Assembly: GCA_046350655.1 (NCBI GenBank) | Contig: JAXMAB010000007.1 | Coordinates: 124,001-188,000, forward strand | Source: JAEUHO01 sp046350655 | GTDB taxonomy: Bacteria > Planctomycetota > PLA2 > JAEUHO01 | DNA length: 64,000 nt | Direction: 5' to 3' | In this document: positions 26,147 to 35,308 of the stretch, in pieces | Layout: the number at the start of each line of letters is the position of its first letter | How positions within the stretch are numbered: the first letter of the stretch is position 1 | Position numbers and translations under genes: made by a program | Notes under the pieces: generated by a model | The model's database searches: none | What the model saw: only the letters and a program-made list of their open reading frames with translations | Told to the model about the DNA's origin: nothing

Positions 26147-27517
26147 ATGGCGTTCGAGTTCAAGCTTCCCGACATCGGCGAGGGCCTCACCGAGGGCGAG
26201 ATCACGAAGTGGCTCGTCAGCGAGGGCCAGACGGTCACGGCCGACCAGCCCATGGTCGAGGTCCTCACGGACAAGGCGACCGTCGAGATCACCGCGCCGC
26301 GCGCGGGCGTCATCGAGAAGATCCTCGTCCCCGGCGGCACGAAGGTGCCCGTGGGCACGGTGCTCGTCGTGATCGGCGGCGGCAGCGGCGGCGCCGCGGC
26401 CCCGGCGGCCCCGGCGGCCGCGCCGGCCGCCCACGCCCCCGCGGCGCACGCCCCGGCCGCGCACGCCCCGGCCGCCGCCGCGCCCGCCGCCGCGCCCGTC
26501 GCGAAGGCCGCCCCGGTCGCCGTCGCCCCGGTCGCGGTGGACCCGAACCGCGTGGTCCTCGCCGCGCCCGCGACGCGCGCCCGCGCTCGCGAGCTAGGCC
26601 TCGACCTGCGCGCCGTCCCGGGCACGGGCCCGAACGGCCGCATCACGCGCACCGACCTCGACGCGTTCGCCGCGGGCGGCAGCGCCGCGCAGACTTCCGC
26701 CCAGGCGGCCGCCGCGGCCCCGGCCGCGAAGCCGGCGGGCGCCCCCGCCGCCGCGCCCGCGACGCCGAAGGCCCCGCCCCCGATGGTCCCGGTGCTCGCG
26801 CCGGTCGTCTCCGCCGAGGACGAGCACGTCCCGCTGAAGGGCCTGCGCGGCAAGATCGCCGAGCAGATGCTGCGCAGCAAGCAGCACTCGCCGCACTTCA
26901 CGTTCGTGGACGAGTGCGACGTGACCGAGCTCGTCGCCCTGCGCGAGAGCGCCAAGAAGCTCGCCGAGGAGCGCGGCGTCAAGCTCACGTTCCTCCCCTT
27001 CATCATGAAGGCGCTCGTCGCGGCGTTCCGCAAGTTCCCGGCGATCAACGCGCTGGTGGACGACACCAAGGCCGAGTACGTGATCCGCAAGGAGTACAAC
27101 ATCGGCCTGGCGACCGACACCGACGACGGCCTCACCGTCCCGGTCGTCAAGCACGTGGACCGGCGCACGATCCTGCAGATCGCGGCCGAGATCCAGCGGG
27201 TCACCGAGGCGGCGCGCGGCAAGAAGATCGCGCTCGCCGACCTCAAGGGCGGCACGTTCACGATCACGAGCGCCGGCTCCATCGGCGGCATCCTCGCGAC
27301 GCCGATCCTCAACTACCCCGAGGTCGGCATCCTCGGCGTCTACAAGATCGCCGAGCGCCCCATGGTCCGCGGCGGGCAGATCGTGATCCGCAAGATGATG
27401 AACCTCTCCATCACGCTCGACCACCGCATCGTGGACGGCGCGACGGCGGCCCGGTTCCTCAACACGGTCATCGACTACCTGCAGCAGCCCAACCTGCTCC
27501 TCCTCGAGGGCATCTAG
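26147..27517 (+). CDS. pdhC: Dihydrolipoamide acyltransferase E2
   Basis: This 456-residue core protein has one lipoyl domain (residues 1-80, lipoyl Lys43 in TDKATVEI) and an Ala/Pro/His swinging linker. The peripheral-subunit-binding domain lies at about 125-165 (AAPATRARARELGLDL...GRITRTDLDAF). A second Ala/Pro linker leads to the catalytic domain with the DHRIVDG motif (His426). It transfers the acyl group to CoA and holds E1 and E3 together. GGAG lies nine bases before the ATG. Confidence 0.95.
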   Translation: MAFEFKLPDIGEGLTEGEITKWLVSEGQTVTADQPMVEVLTDKATVEITAPRAGVIEKILVPGGTKVPVGTVLVVIGGGSGGAAAPAAPAAAPAAHAPAAHAPAAHAPAAAAPAAAPVAKAAPVAVAPVAVDPNRVVLAAPATRARARELGLDLRAVPGTGPNGRITRTDLDAFAAGGSAAQTSAQAAAAAPAAKPAGAPAAAPATPKAPPPMVPVLAPVVSAEDEHVPLKGLRGKIAEQMLRSKQHSPHFTFVDECDVTELVALRESAKKLAEERGVKLTFLPFIMKALVAAFRKFPAINALVDDTKAEYVIRKEYNIGLATDTDDGLTVPVVKHVDRRTILQIAAEIQRVTEAARGKKIALADLKGGTFTITSAGSIGGILATPILNYPEVGILGVYKIAERPMVRGGQIVIRKMMNLSITLDHRIVDGATAARFLNTVIDYLQQPNLLLLEGI

Positions 27518-27518
27518 G

Positions 27519-28655
27519 GTGGCGAAGACGGCGACCAAGCCCGCCGCGCCGGCGGGGAAGCCCCTCGACCCGTACGAGGTCGGCCCGCTCGGCCTGTTCC
27601 AGCTCGTGGACCCCGCCGGCCGCGAGGTGGCGCCGGTGCCCGCGCTGCCGCCGGGCCTCGCGGTCCGGTTCCTCGAGGCCATGCTGTTCCAGCGCGCGCT
27701 CGACCAGCGCATGCTGAACCTGCAGCGGCAGGGCCGCATCGGCTTCTACGGCACCGCGAAGGGCCAGGAGGGCGCGACGCTCGGCACCGGCGCGGCCTTC
27801 GAGGCCGACGACTGGGTGTTCCCCGCGCTGCGCGAGGGCGCCGTCTCGCTCTGGCGCGGCTTCCCGCTCACGCACTACATCGCGCAGTGCTTCGGCAACG
27901 CGATGGACCCGACGCACGGCCGCCAGATGCCGTGCCACTACAGCGACGGCCCCCACCACTACGTCTCGCTCTCGTCGCCCATCGCGACGCAGGTGACGCA
28001 GGCCGCGGGCGCCGCGCGCGCGGTGCAGGTCCTCGGCCGCAAGGCCGTCATCGGCGGGTACCTCGGCGACGGCGCGACGAGCGAGGGCGAGTTCCACGCG
28101 GGCCTCAACTTCGCCGGCGTGTGGAAGGCCCCCGTCGTCTTCGTCTGCCAGAACAACCAGTGGGCGATCTCGGTCCCCGTCGGCAAGCAGACGGCGAGCG
28201 AGACCCTCGCGGTGAAGGCGCTCGCCTACGGCATGCCCGGCGTCCGCGTCGACGGCAACGACGTCCTCGCGTGCTACGTCGCCGCCAAGGCCGCCGTCGA
28301 CCGCGCGCGCGCCGGCGGGGGCCCCACCTTCATCGAGTGCCTCACCTATCGGCTCGGCGGCCACTCGTCGTCGGACGACCCGACGAAGTACCGCGACGAG
28401 AACGAGGCGAAGGCCTGGGAGCTCAAGGACCCCCTCCTCCGCCACAAGGCGTGGCTCGTCGCCCGCGGCGAGTGGAGCGAGGCCCGCGAGGAGGCCTACC
28501 TCGCCGAGGCCGGCAAGAAGATCACCGACGCGATCGCGGCGGTCGAGGCCGCGCCCCCGCCGGCCCTCGACACCCTGTTCCGCGACGTCTACGCGACCGT
28601 CCCGCCGCACCTGCTCGACCAGCAGCGGCGGCTCGAGCGCGGCGAACCCGTCTGA
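27519..28655 (+). CDS. 2-oxoacid dehydrogenase E1 alpha subunit, second copy
   Basis: This 378-residue E1 alpha paralogue has an intact ThDP motif (GDG at 183-185, GDGATSEGEF, QNNQWAIS) and HSSSDDPTKY. It shares long stretches with the first copy but has a different N-terminus (Lys/Ala/Pro-rich, then LGLFQLVDPAGREV) and substrate-pocket region (GLNFAGVWKAPVVF). It starts with GTG one base after the E2 stop. It could replace the first alpha subunit for another 2-oxoacid or under other conditions. Confidence 0.9.
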   Translation: MAKTATKPAAPAGKPLDPYEVGPLGLFQLVDPAGREVAPVPALPPGLAVRFLEAMLFQRALDQRMLNLQRQGRIGFYGTAKGQEGATLGTGAAFEADDWVFPALREGAVSLWRGFPLTHYIAQCFGNAMDPTHGRQMPCHYSDGPHHYVSLSSPIATQVTQAAGAARAVQVLGRKAVIGGYLGDGATSEGEFHAGLNFAGVWKAPVVFVCQNNQWAISVPVGKQTASETLAVKALAYGMPGVRVDGNDVLACYVAAKAAVDRARAGGGPTFIECLTYRLGGHSSSDDPTKYRDENEAKAWELKDPLLRHKAWLVARGEWSEAREEAYLAEAGKKITDAIAAVEAAPPPALDTLFRDVYATVPPHLLDQQRRLERGEPV

Positions 28656-28657
28656 CC

Positions 28658-28695
28658 GGTACGCGAGGCCCGGCGGCCGCCGGGCCTCGCGTACC
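28658..28695. repeat. Perfect 38-bp palindrome built from two inverted 16-mer variants
   Basis: Two head-to-head copies of GGTACGCGAGGCCCGGCGG form a perfect 38-bp palindrome, three bases after the second E1 alpha stop and 88 bases before lpdA. In RNA it would fold into a strong hairpin without a U-tract. It could protect or attenuate the upstream message inside the operon. Confidence 0.85.
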
Positions 28696-28783
28696 CCCGC
28701 CCCGACCTCCCCCGAACGGCCCCCGAGAGGACCGGCGCCGGCCCCCGCGGCCCGCGCCCCCCGAGAACACGGAGACTTCGACC

Positions 28784-30190
28784 ATGGCGACGCGATACGA
28801 CTGCGTGGTGATCGGCGCGGGCCCCGGCGGCTACGTCGCGGCGATCCGCGCCGGGCAGCTCGGCCTCAAGACGGCGGTCGTCGAGCGCGACCGCATCGGC
28901 GGCGTGTGCCTCAACTACGGCTGCATCCCGAGCAAGGGCCTCATCTACGCGTCGGGCCTGTTCGAGAAGATCCAGCACGCCGACGCGATGGGCTTCGTCG
29001 TCGGCGCGCCGAAGGTGGACGGCAAGAAGCTGCAGGAGTGGAAGAACGGCGTCGTCAAGCGCCTCACCACCGGCGTCGGCTTCCTGCTCTCGAAGTCCGG
29101 CGTGACGGTGATCCCCGGCACGGCGAAGTTCGCGGGCGCGAACCGGCTCGTCGTGACCGGCGCCGACGGCAAGCCGCAGGACGTCGAGTTCGGCAAGTGC
29201 ATCGTCGCGACGGGCGCGCGGCCCGTGGCGCTGCCGATGTTCCCCGTGGACGGCAAGACCGTCGTGACGTCGAAGGAGGCCCTCGACCTCGACCACGTGC
29301 CCGAGCACTTCGTCGTGATCGGCGGCGGCGTGATCGGCCTCGAGCTCGGCATGGTGATGCTCAAGCTCGGGAGCAAGCTGACGATCGTCGAGCTGACCGA
29401 CAGCCTGCTGCCGGGCGTCGACCCGGAGGCCGTGAAGGTCCTCGAGAAGAGCCTGACGAAGCGCGGCGCGACGATCCTCAAGTCGACGAAGGCCTCGGGC
29501 CTCGTGACCGAGAAGGGCACGCGGTACGTGACGGCGACGGGCCCGGACGGCGCCGCGCTGAAGCTCCCCGCCGACGTGGTGCTCGTGGCGGTCGGGTTCA
29601 AGCCGAACTCCGAGGCCCTGGGCCTCGAGACGCTCGGCGTGAAGCTCGACGGCAAGGGCCACCTGCTCGTCGACGAGACGCGGCGGACGAACGTGCCGAA
29701 CGTGTACGCGATCGGCGACGTCGCCGGCCTGCCCTGGCTCGCGCACAAGGCGAGCAAGGAGGGCATCGTGGCCGCCGAGCACGCGGCCGGGAAGAAGGTC
29801 GCCTACGACGTGAAGGCGATGCCGTCGGGCATCTTCACCGACCCCGAGATCGGCACGGTGGGCCTGCAGGAGCACGAGGCGAAGGCGAAGGGCCTCGCCG
29901 TCCACGTCGGCAAGTTCCCGTTCACGGCGCTCGGCAAGGCGCTGGCCATCGGGCAGACCGAGGGCTTCGTGAAGCTGATCGCGGACGCGAAGACCGACGT
30001 GCTGCTGGGCGCGACCATGGTCGGCTACGGCGCGGCGGACCTCACGGCCGAGATCGCGCTCGCGATCGAGATGGGCGCCACCGCGGCCGACGTGGGCCTC
30101 ACCGTCCACGCGCACCCGACGATGCCGGAGTCGCTGATGGAGGCCGCCGAGGCCCTCCACAAGAAGGCGATCCACATCCTGAACACGTGA
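28784..30190 (+). CDS. lpdA: Dihydrolipoamide dehydrogenase E3
   Basis: This 468-residue flavoenzyme reoxidises the lipoyl groups of E2. It has the FAD motif GAGPGGYVAA, the redox disulfide C42-LNYG-C47, the NAD motif GGGVIGLELG, and the C-terminal catalytic HAHPTMPESLMEA. All domains are at normal length. GGAGA precedes the ATG. Its stop overlaps the lipB start. Confidence 0.97.
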   Translation: MATRYDCVVIGAGPGGYVAAIRAGQLGLKTAVVERDRIGGVCLNYGCIPSKGLIYASGLFEKIQHADAMGFVVGAPKVDGKKLQEWKNGVVKRLTTGVGFLLSKSGVTVIPGTAKFAGANRLVVTGADGKPQDVEFGKCIVATGARPVALPMFPVDGKTVVTSKEALDLDHVPEHFVVIGGGVIGLELGMVMLKLGSKLTIVELTDSLLPGVDPEAVKVLEKSLTKRGATILKSTKASGLVTEKGTRYVTATGPDGAALKLPADVVLVAVGFKPNSEALGLETLGVKLDGKGHLLVDETRRTNVPNVYAIGDVAGLPWLAHKASKEGIVAAEHAAGKKVAYDVKAMPSGIFTDPEIGTVGLQEHEAKAKGLAVHVGKFPFTALGKALAIGQTEGFVKLIADAKTDVLLGATMVGYGAADLTAEIALAIEMGATAADVGLTVHAHPTMPESLMEAAEALHKKAIHILNT

Positions 30191-30864
30191 CCGTGACGCC
30201 CGCGACGCCCGGCTGGCACGTCCACTGGGGGCAGCGCCCCTACGACGCGATGCACGCGGCGCAGGAGCGGCTCGTCGCCGCGCGGGCCGACGGCACGCTG
30301 CCGAACCTGCTGCTCACGGGCGAGCACCCGCCCGTGGTCACGCTGGGCCGCAAGACGCCGGGCGGGTTCCCCGCGACGGTCGGCGGGATCCCCGTGGTCG
30401 TCGTCGAGCGGGGCGGCGAGGCGACGTACCACGGGCCGGGCCAGCTGGTCGCGTACCCCATCGTGCACCTCACCGAGGCGCGCCGCGACCTCCACCGGTT
30501 CCAGCGCGACCTCGAGGAGATCGGGATCCGCGTCTGCGCCGACTTCGGCCTCGAGGCCGGCCGCGTCGAGGGCAAGACCGGCGTCTGGGTCGGCCCGAAG
30601 AAGATCATGAGCCTCGGGATCGCCGTCCGCCGCTGGGTCACGTGGCACGGCCTCGCGCTCAACGTCGGCAACGACCTCGCCCCCTTCCGCGCCTTCAACC
30701 CCTGCGGCCTCGACGGCGGGGTGATGACGTCGCTCTCCGACCGCCTCGGCCGCCCGGTCACGGTCGCCGACGCGCTGCCGTCGCTCGTCCGCCACGCGGG
30801 CGACCTCCTGCCCGGCGGACCCTTCGCGCCGCACGCCTGGGCCGACCTCCCGCTCGGTCCCTAG
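30187..30864 (+). CDS. lipB: Octanoyl-ACP:protein octanoyltransferase
   Basis: This 225-residue enzyme attaches octanoate to lipoyl domains such as that of the E2 gene upstream. It has RGGEATYHGPGQLVAYPI, Lys130 in GKTGVWVG, KIMSLGIAVRRWVTWHG and the catalytic Cys173 in FNPCGL. The GTG start overlaps the lpdA stop (GTGA), so lipoylation is made together with the complex that needs it. LipA is not in the window. Confidence 0.95.
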   Translation: MTVTPATPGWHVHWGQRPYDAMHAAQERLVAARADGTLPNLLLTGEHPPVVTLGRKTPGGFPATVGGIPVVVVERGGEATYHGPGQLVAYPIVHLTEARRDLHRFQRDLEEIGIRVCADFGLEAGRVEGKTGVWVGPKKIMSLGIAVRRWVTWHGLALNVGNDLAPFRAFNPCGLDGGVMTSLSDRLGRPVTVADALPSLVRHAGDLLPGGPFAPHAWADLPLGP

Positions 30865-30877
30865 GGACGGGGCCGCG

Positions 30878-31612
30878 TCACGACGAGGGCATCGTTTGCG
30901 CGGCGAGCGCCACGCCCTCGGCGAACCCGTCCGAGCGGAGGGCCGGTCGGGGCTCCGGGACCGCGAGGCCCAGCGCGCGCCGCAGGAGCGACACGAGCAC
31001 CTCGGCGTGGGGCCGCAGCAGCGGGCCGAACGTCGCGAGGGTCGTCCGTTCGCCGTGGACGTCGAGCACGACGACGGAGAGGCTGCTGCCCACGGCGTCG
31101 AGGCCGTCGCGCGGGTCGAGGAACAGGTCCACGACGCGCACCGGCGTCCGCCCGCGACCGCGGACGACCACGCCGCCCGGGCCGAACACGAGGTCGCGCT
31201 GGCGGCGCACGACGTAGCGCAGGGACCACGGCAGCGCGCCGAGGAACGCGAACGGCAGGAACCGGAGGACGTCGGCGAACCGCGGCGCGCCGACCGATCC
31301 GCGGAGCCAGGGGCCGACGAGGCCGAAGCCGACGGCCAGCGCCGCCCACGCGAGGCCGACGGCGATCCCCAGGGTGCGTGCCCGCGACCGCGGGCCGCCG
31401 CCGGCGAGCCCGCCGCGCACCCCGCGCCTCGCCCATCGCACCCTCTTCGCGCTGTGCTGGACGAGGCCCAGGTTGTTCGGGAGCGGCACGACGCGGCCGT
31501 CGAGGCGCGCGGTCAGCCGGCGGCAGGCGTGGCACACGACGAGGGTCCGCGTCGGCGCGAGGTCCTTCCGGCGCAGCGGCGCCGCGCACCACGAGCACAC
31601 GGCGGGGTTCAT
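30878..31612 (-). CDS. Zinc-ribbon membrane protein
   Basis: This 244-residue protein begins with a four-cysteine zinc ribbon (C-S-W-C and C-H-A-C). Two hydrophobic segments follow (LGIAVGLAWAALAVGFGLVG; FLPFAFLGALPW), then a cytoplasmic PH-like beta-rich domain (VFGPGGVVVRGRGRTPVRVVDLFL). It shares this layout with the two genes at 31609 and 35309 and overlaps its upstream neighbour by ATGA. Function is unknown. The C-terminus contains a near-exact dispersed 16-mer read as GLAVP. Confidence 0.7.
   Translation of the reverse strand: MNPAVCSWCAAPLRRKDLAPTRTLVVCHACRRLTARLDGRVVPLPNNLGLVQHSAKRVRWARRGVRGGLAGGGPRSRARTLGIAVGLAWAALAVGFGLVGPWLRGSVGAPRFADVLRFLPFAFLGALPWSLRYVVRRQRDLVFGPGGVVVRGRGRTPVRVVDLFLDPRDGLDAVGSSLSVVVLDVHGERTTLATFGPLLRPHAEVLVSLLRRALGLAVPEPRPALRSDGFAEGVALAAQTMPSS
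30957..30971 (+). repeat. Dispersed 16-mer inside a gene end
   Basis: GGGACCGCGAGGCCCA matches the consensus at 15 of 16 positions. The minus-strand gene reads it as L-G-L-A-V-P about 25 residues before its end. Confidence 0.6.
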
Positions 31613-32289
31613 CCGCCCGCCTCCGTCGCGCGCGACGCGACGCCGTCGACCTCGATCGGCACGCCCGCGGGCACGTCCCCGACGACGGCGCGGTGGATCG
31701 CGCGCGCGAGCACCACGGCCGCCTCGGGCGGTCCCGGGGGGAGCCACGCGACCGTCCGCCGGCGCCACCGCGCGTCGACGACCATCACGCGGCGCCAGCG
31801 GCTCGCGGGGTACGGCGACGTGAGCGGGCTCGTCTCGACGAGGACGGCCCGCACGATCTCGGGCGTCGTCCGTCGGCCCCGTCGCAGGCCGCCGCGGCCG
31901 AACCGGAGCGTCCGGAAGGGCCCGCCGAACGTCGTCAGGACCACGGAGGGCACCGTGCGTCGGGCCAACCAGAGGACGTAGAGGATCGGGACGAGGCCCC
32001 AGGACCGGAACGACGCGGCGAAGGCGACGAGGAGCGCGGCGACGATCGCCACCCCGAAGAGCGCGAGCCCGCGGCGCAACCATCCCAGGCGGCCGGACCA
32101 CGCGGGCGCGATGCGGAGGCCCCGGGCGGTCCCGTGGACGCGCACCGTCGCCTGCAGCACCGCGACGTCGGCGTCCGCCGTCACGAGCATCGACGCGCCG
32201 CACGTCCGGCAGACGACGGCCGCTCGGTCGACGCGCTGGTCGCGCGGCCGCAGGGCGCACCCACACCATCCACAGACGTCCCGACGCAT
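31609..32289 (-). CDS. Zinc-ribbon membrane protein
   Basis: This 226-residue relative of the next gene begins with C-G-W-C and C-R-T-C zinc-ribbon knuckles. It then has a hydrophobic pair (LALFGVAIVAALLVAFAAS; VPILYVLWL) and a basic beta-rich domain. The ATG at 32289 follows GGGAGGAG at good distance; an upstream ATG at 32319 is less likely. The gene is first in a two-gene operon with the downstream paralogue. Confidence 0.7.
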   Translation of the reverse strand: MRRDVCGWCGCALRPRDQRVDRAAVVCRTCGASMLVTADADVAVLQATVRVHGTARGLRIAPAWSGRLGWLRRGLALFGVAIVAALLVAFAASFRSWGLVPILYVLWLARRTVPSVVLTTFGGPFRTLRFGRGGLRRGRRTTPEIVRAVLVETSPLTSPYPASRWRRVMVVDARWRRRTVAWLPPGPPEAAVVLARAIHRAVVGDVPAGVPIEVDGVASRATEAGG

Positions 32290-32354
32290 CGAGCCGGCTC
32301 CTCCCGGACCTCCGAGCATACCGCACCCCGACGCCCGGCGAGGGCCCGCGTCGA

Positions 32355-32984
32355 CTACGTTCCCTCGAGCGGGTGATCGGCCGTGCCGTCGAAAGCCGTT
32401 CCGCGCGCGGCGATCCGGCGCAGGATGTCGGGGTCGCGCCCGCCGTACCGGATGCCGCAGACCTCGGACCCGCACATCGCGTCGATGGCGCGCTCGATCT
32501 CCTCGGGGGTGCGAGGCTGCCGCACGAAGGCGCAGTGCGAGTCCCCGAGCGCGCCGTCGGGCGTGTCGGGGTGCTTGACGTAGGCGATCAGATCCGGCGC
32601 CACGACAGCGAACTGACTGCACGTCAGGCAGGAGGAACAGTCGGTATAGAAGTCCCCGACGGGCGTCTCGCTGCACCGAGGCTGCTGGCCCGGCGCCGCG
32701 ACCCTTGGCTCGCACGCCCGGTCCACGTGGACGATCGTCTCCACATACGCCGGGACGAACCGCTGCACCTCGTTCCCGCGCGAGCGATCGGTCCACTCGT
32801 GCGCCTCCCTGACGTGCGTCTCGAGCCGACCGTCGAACTCGGGCACCGGGACGACGAGCCCGCGGAGTCGGTCGTCGCCCGGGCGATCGCCGGCCGGGCC
32901 TGCCGGCACGTCGGACGTGCGCGAAACCGACGTCGCCGCGCGACGGCGACGCCACCAGCGGGCGAGCGCGCGGAACACCGTCAC
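32355..32984 (-). CDS. Ferredoxin-like protein with a single Fe-S site
   Basis: This 209-residue protein has a central DCSSCLTCSQFAVVAPDLI motif, like single-cluster ferredoxins (C-x2-C-x2-C-x3-A-P). A distal cysteine pair lies in DAMCGSEVCG and further cysteines in RCSET and HCAFV. The first 90 residues have a basic start and no recognised domain. It probably binds one [4Fe-4S] or [3Fe-4S] cluster and carries electrons. The GTG at 32984 overlaps the prolyl oligopeptidase stop by GTGA. Confidence 0.7.
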   Translation of the reverse strand: MTVFRALARWWRRRRAATSVSRTSDVPAGPAGDRPGDDRLRGLVVPVPEFDGRLETHVREAHEWTDRSRGNEVQRFVPAYVETIVHVDRACEPRVAAPGQQPRCSETPVGDFYTDCSSCLTCSQFAVVAPDLIAYVKHPDTPDGALGDSHCAFVRQPRTPEEIERAIDAMCGSEVCGIRYGGRDPDILRRIAARGTAFDGTADHPLEGT

Positions 32985-35260
32985 CCCCCCATGCCCGGCG
33001 CGACCTCGCGGCCCTCGGGGGTCGGCGGCGGGGGCTGCACCGTCGGGGGCTGCGGGCGAACGGGCCTCGGGTCCATGGCACGGATCGTCATCCCCTCGCG
33101 GCCGAGCTGCGAGAGGAGGAAGGCGAACCGGTCGAGCTGGTCCTCCTTCAGCTGCTTGCGCGACGCGGCGCCGTGGCCCGAGTCGCGGTCGATCGCGAGG
33201 AGCACGGGCCGCGACGACGACGTCGCGGCCTGCCACGCGGCGGCGATCTTGCGCGCGTGGAACGCCTCCACGCGACCGTCGTTGAGGCCGGCGGTCACGA
33301 GGCACGCGGGGTACGCCGCGCCGGGCCGCACGTTGTGGACGGGCGAGTAGGGCCGGATCCAGCGGTACTCGGCCTCGACGTCGGGGTCGCCGTACTCCTT
33401 CGTCCAGATCTTCGCGAACTGGAAGCGGTGGAAGCGGAGCATGTCGGTGAGCGGCACCGAGCAGAGCACCGCCCGGCAGAGGTCCGGCCGCTGGTTGGCG
33501 ACGACCGCGACGAGCAGGCCGCCGTTGCTCCCGCCCGCGATCGCGAGCCGGTCGCGCGAGGCCTTCCCGGCGGCGACGAGCCCGTCGGCGCACGCGATGA
33601 AGTCGTCGTAGACGTTCTGCTTGCGCGCGAGGCTCCCCGCCTCGTGCCAGGCCTCGCCGTACTCGTCGCCGCCGCGCAGGCACGCGGTGACGTAGACGCC
33701 CCCCATCTCGGCCCAGAGCGCGCGGAGCGAGGCCCACGTCGGCGTCTGGCCCACGCGGAAGCCGCCGTAGCCGTAGAGCACCGTCGGGGCCCTGCCGTCG
33801 AGCGGCACGTCCTTGCGGCGCAGCACGAACAGCGGGATCTTCGTCCCGTCCTTGCTGGGCATCAGCAGGCGCTCGGCGACCAGCGTCTCGGGGTCGAGCG
33901 TCGTCGGCGTCGTGTCGAGGACCTGCGGCACGCGGGGCGACGTGGCGAGGTCCACGACGTAGGTGGTGTAGGGCCGCGCGTTCGACTCGAAGCCGTACCA
34001 CAGGCGCGAGTCGCCGGGCTTCGTCGTGGTGCCGCGCACCGAGCCGGGGCCGGGCAGCGGCACCTCGCCGTCCGGCGTGCCGTCGGCCTTGAACACGCGC
34101 AGGCTCGACACGACGTCCTCGCGGACGTGCACGACCACGCGGGTGCCCGCGACGTCCATCGACTCGATCACGCCCGGGCCCTCGGGGAGGAACTCCGTCC
34201 ACCGCTCGGGCGGCGTCTCGCCCGCGAACGGCGCCGTGAGGATCCGCTTGCGGGGCGCCTTCCAGTCGGTGACCAGCAGCCAGCGGTCGCCGACGCGGTC
34301 GCCCCACGAGAGCGCGGGGACGCCGACGAACACCGGCGTCGTCGCGAACCCGTCCTTCGTCCGCTCGAGGCGGAAGACGTCGGTCGTGCGGTACGGCTCG
34401 CCGCGGTACAGCACCACCGCGCCGCGGTCCGACGTGCCGCCGAGGTACATCGACTCGAGCGGCGGGCGGCCGGTGCCGTACACGCGCGGGTCGTCGAGGA
34501 CGAGCCCGCCGAGCGGGTGGAAGAACACGCGCCGGTGGTGCTGCGCCTCGCCCGGCGGCACCGAGTCCGGGTCCGGCTGGCGGGTGTAGTAGAAGCCCGA
34601 GGCGTCCGGCGCCCACACGACCGACGAGAACTTGCAGCGCGTGAGCCGCAGGTCGGTGTCGCGGCCCGTCAAGAGGTCGCGCAGGTACAGCGTCTTGTCC
34701 TCGCTGCCCTTCGTGTCGCGGCCGTAGCACAGCCAGCGGCCGTCGGGCGACGGGTCGTACCCCGACAGGCCCTCGGTCCCGTCGGCGCTCCACGCGTTCG
34801 GGTCGATCACCGCGACCTCGGGGCCCGCGCCGTCGCGGTCCCGCGCGTAGAGCACGGGGTGGTTCCGCCCCGCGTCGCGGCGCAGGTACCACGCGCGCCC
34901 GCCCTCGAAGCCGGGCAGCGTCGGCGCGCCCTGGAGGTCGAGCTCCGCGTCGAGCCGCGCGCGCAGGGCCTCGCGTCCCGGGACGGCGTCGAGCACCTGG
35001 CGCACGAGCGCCCGCTGCGCGCGGTCCCACGCCTCGACCTCGGGGGAGGCGTTGTCCTCGAGCCACCGGTACGGGTCGGCGACCTTCTCGCCGTGCATCA
35101 CGTCCACGACGTCGCCCGTGCGCGTCGGCGGATAGGCGGGGCGCGGCGGGTCGTCGGCGCGCGCGGTCGGGGCGAGGGCGGCGAAGGGCAAGAGGGCGAT
35201 CCCCAGCACTCGGGACACGACGCGGGACGCGGGACGACGGAGCGGGACGCGACGGGGCAT
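32981..35260 (-). CDS. Exported S9 prolyl oligopeptidase
   Basis: This 759-residue serine peptidase has a signal peptide (VLGIALLPFAALAPTARA). A seven-bladed propeller domain starts at YPPTRTGDVVDVMHGEKVADPYRWLED. The C-terminal alpha/beta-hydrolase domain carries the triad Ser578 (GGSNGG), Asp661 (GLNDGRV) and His696 (SGHGAA). It cleaves short peptides after proline, here probably in the periplasm. A GAGGA site lies before the ATG and TATCCT/TAGGGT motifs about 40 bases upstream. A Pro-rich tail of about 30 residues follows the catalytic domain. Confidence 0.95.
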   Translation of the reverse strand: MPRRVPLRRPASRVVSRVLGIALLPFAALAPTARADDPPRPAYPPTRTGDVVDVMHGEKVADPYRWLEDNASPEVEAWDRAQRALVRQVLDAVPGREALRARLDAELDLQGAPTLPGFEGGRAWYLRRDAGRNHPVLYARDRDGAGPEVAVIDPNAWSADGTEGLSGYDPSPDGRWLCYGRDTKGSEDKTLYLRDLLTGRDTDLRLTRCKFSSVVWAPDASGFYYTRQPDPDSVPPGEAQHHRRVFFHPLGGLVLDDPRVYGTGRPPLESMYLGGTSDRGAVVLYRGEPYRTTDVFRLERTKDGFATTPVFVGVPALSWGDRVGDRWLLVTDWKAPRKRILTAPFAGETPPERWTEFLPEGPGVIESMDVAGTRVVVHVREDVVSSLRVFKADGTPDGEVPLPGPGSVRGTTTKPGDSRLWYGFESNARPYTTYVVDLATSPRVPQVLDTTPTTLDPETLVAERLLMPSKDGTKIPLFVLRRKDVPLDGRAPTVLYGYGGFRVGQTPTWASLRALWAEMGGVYVTACLRGGDEYGEAWHEAGSLARKQNVYDDFIACADGLVAAGKASRDRLAIAGGSNGGLLVAVVANQRPDLCRAVLCSVPLTDMLRFHRFQFAKIWTKEYGDPDVEAEYRWIRPYSPVHNVRPGAAYPACLVTAGLNDGRVEAFHARKIAAAWQAATSSSRPVLLAIDRDSGHGAASRKQLKEDQLDRFAFLLSQLGREGMTIRAMDPRPVRPQPPTVQPPPPTPEGREVAPGMGG

Positions 35261-35308
35261 GGATTCCTCGGGGGGCGCTCCGACCCGGGCGCGGGGGCCG
35301 AGGATACC

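Noticed and set aside
27651..27668. CCGGGCCTCGCGGTCCGG in the second E1 alpha gene as a dispersed 16-mer
   Set aside because: It matches well but encodes PPGLAVRF in a position where E1 alpha proteins commonly have Leu-Pro then a hydrophobic helix. It could be chance or a drifted copy, so it is left out of the count.
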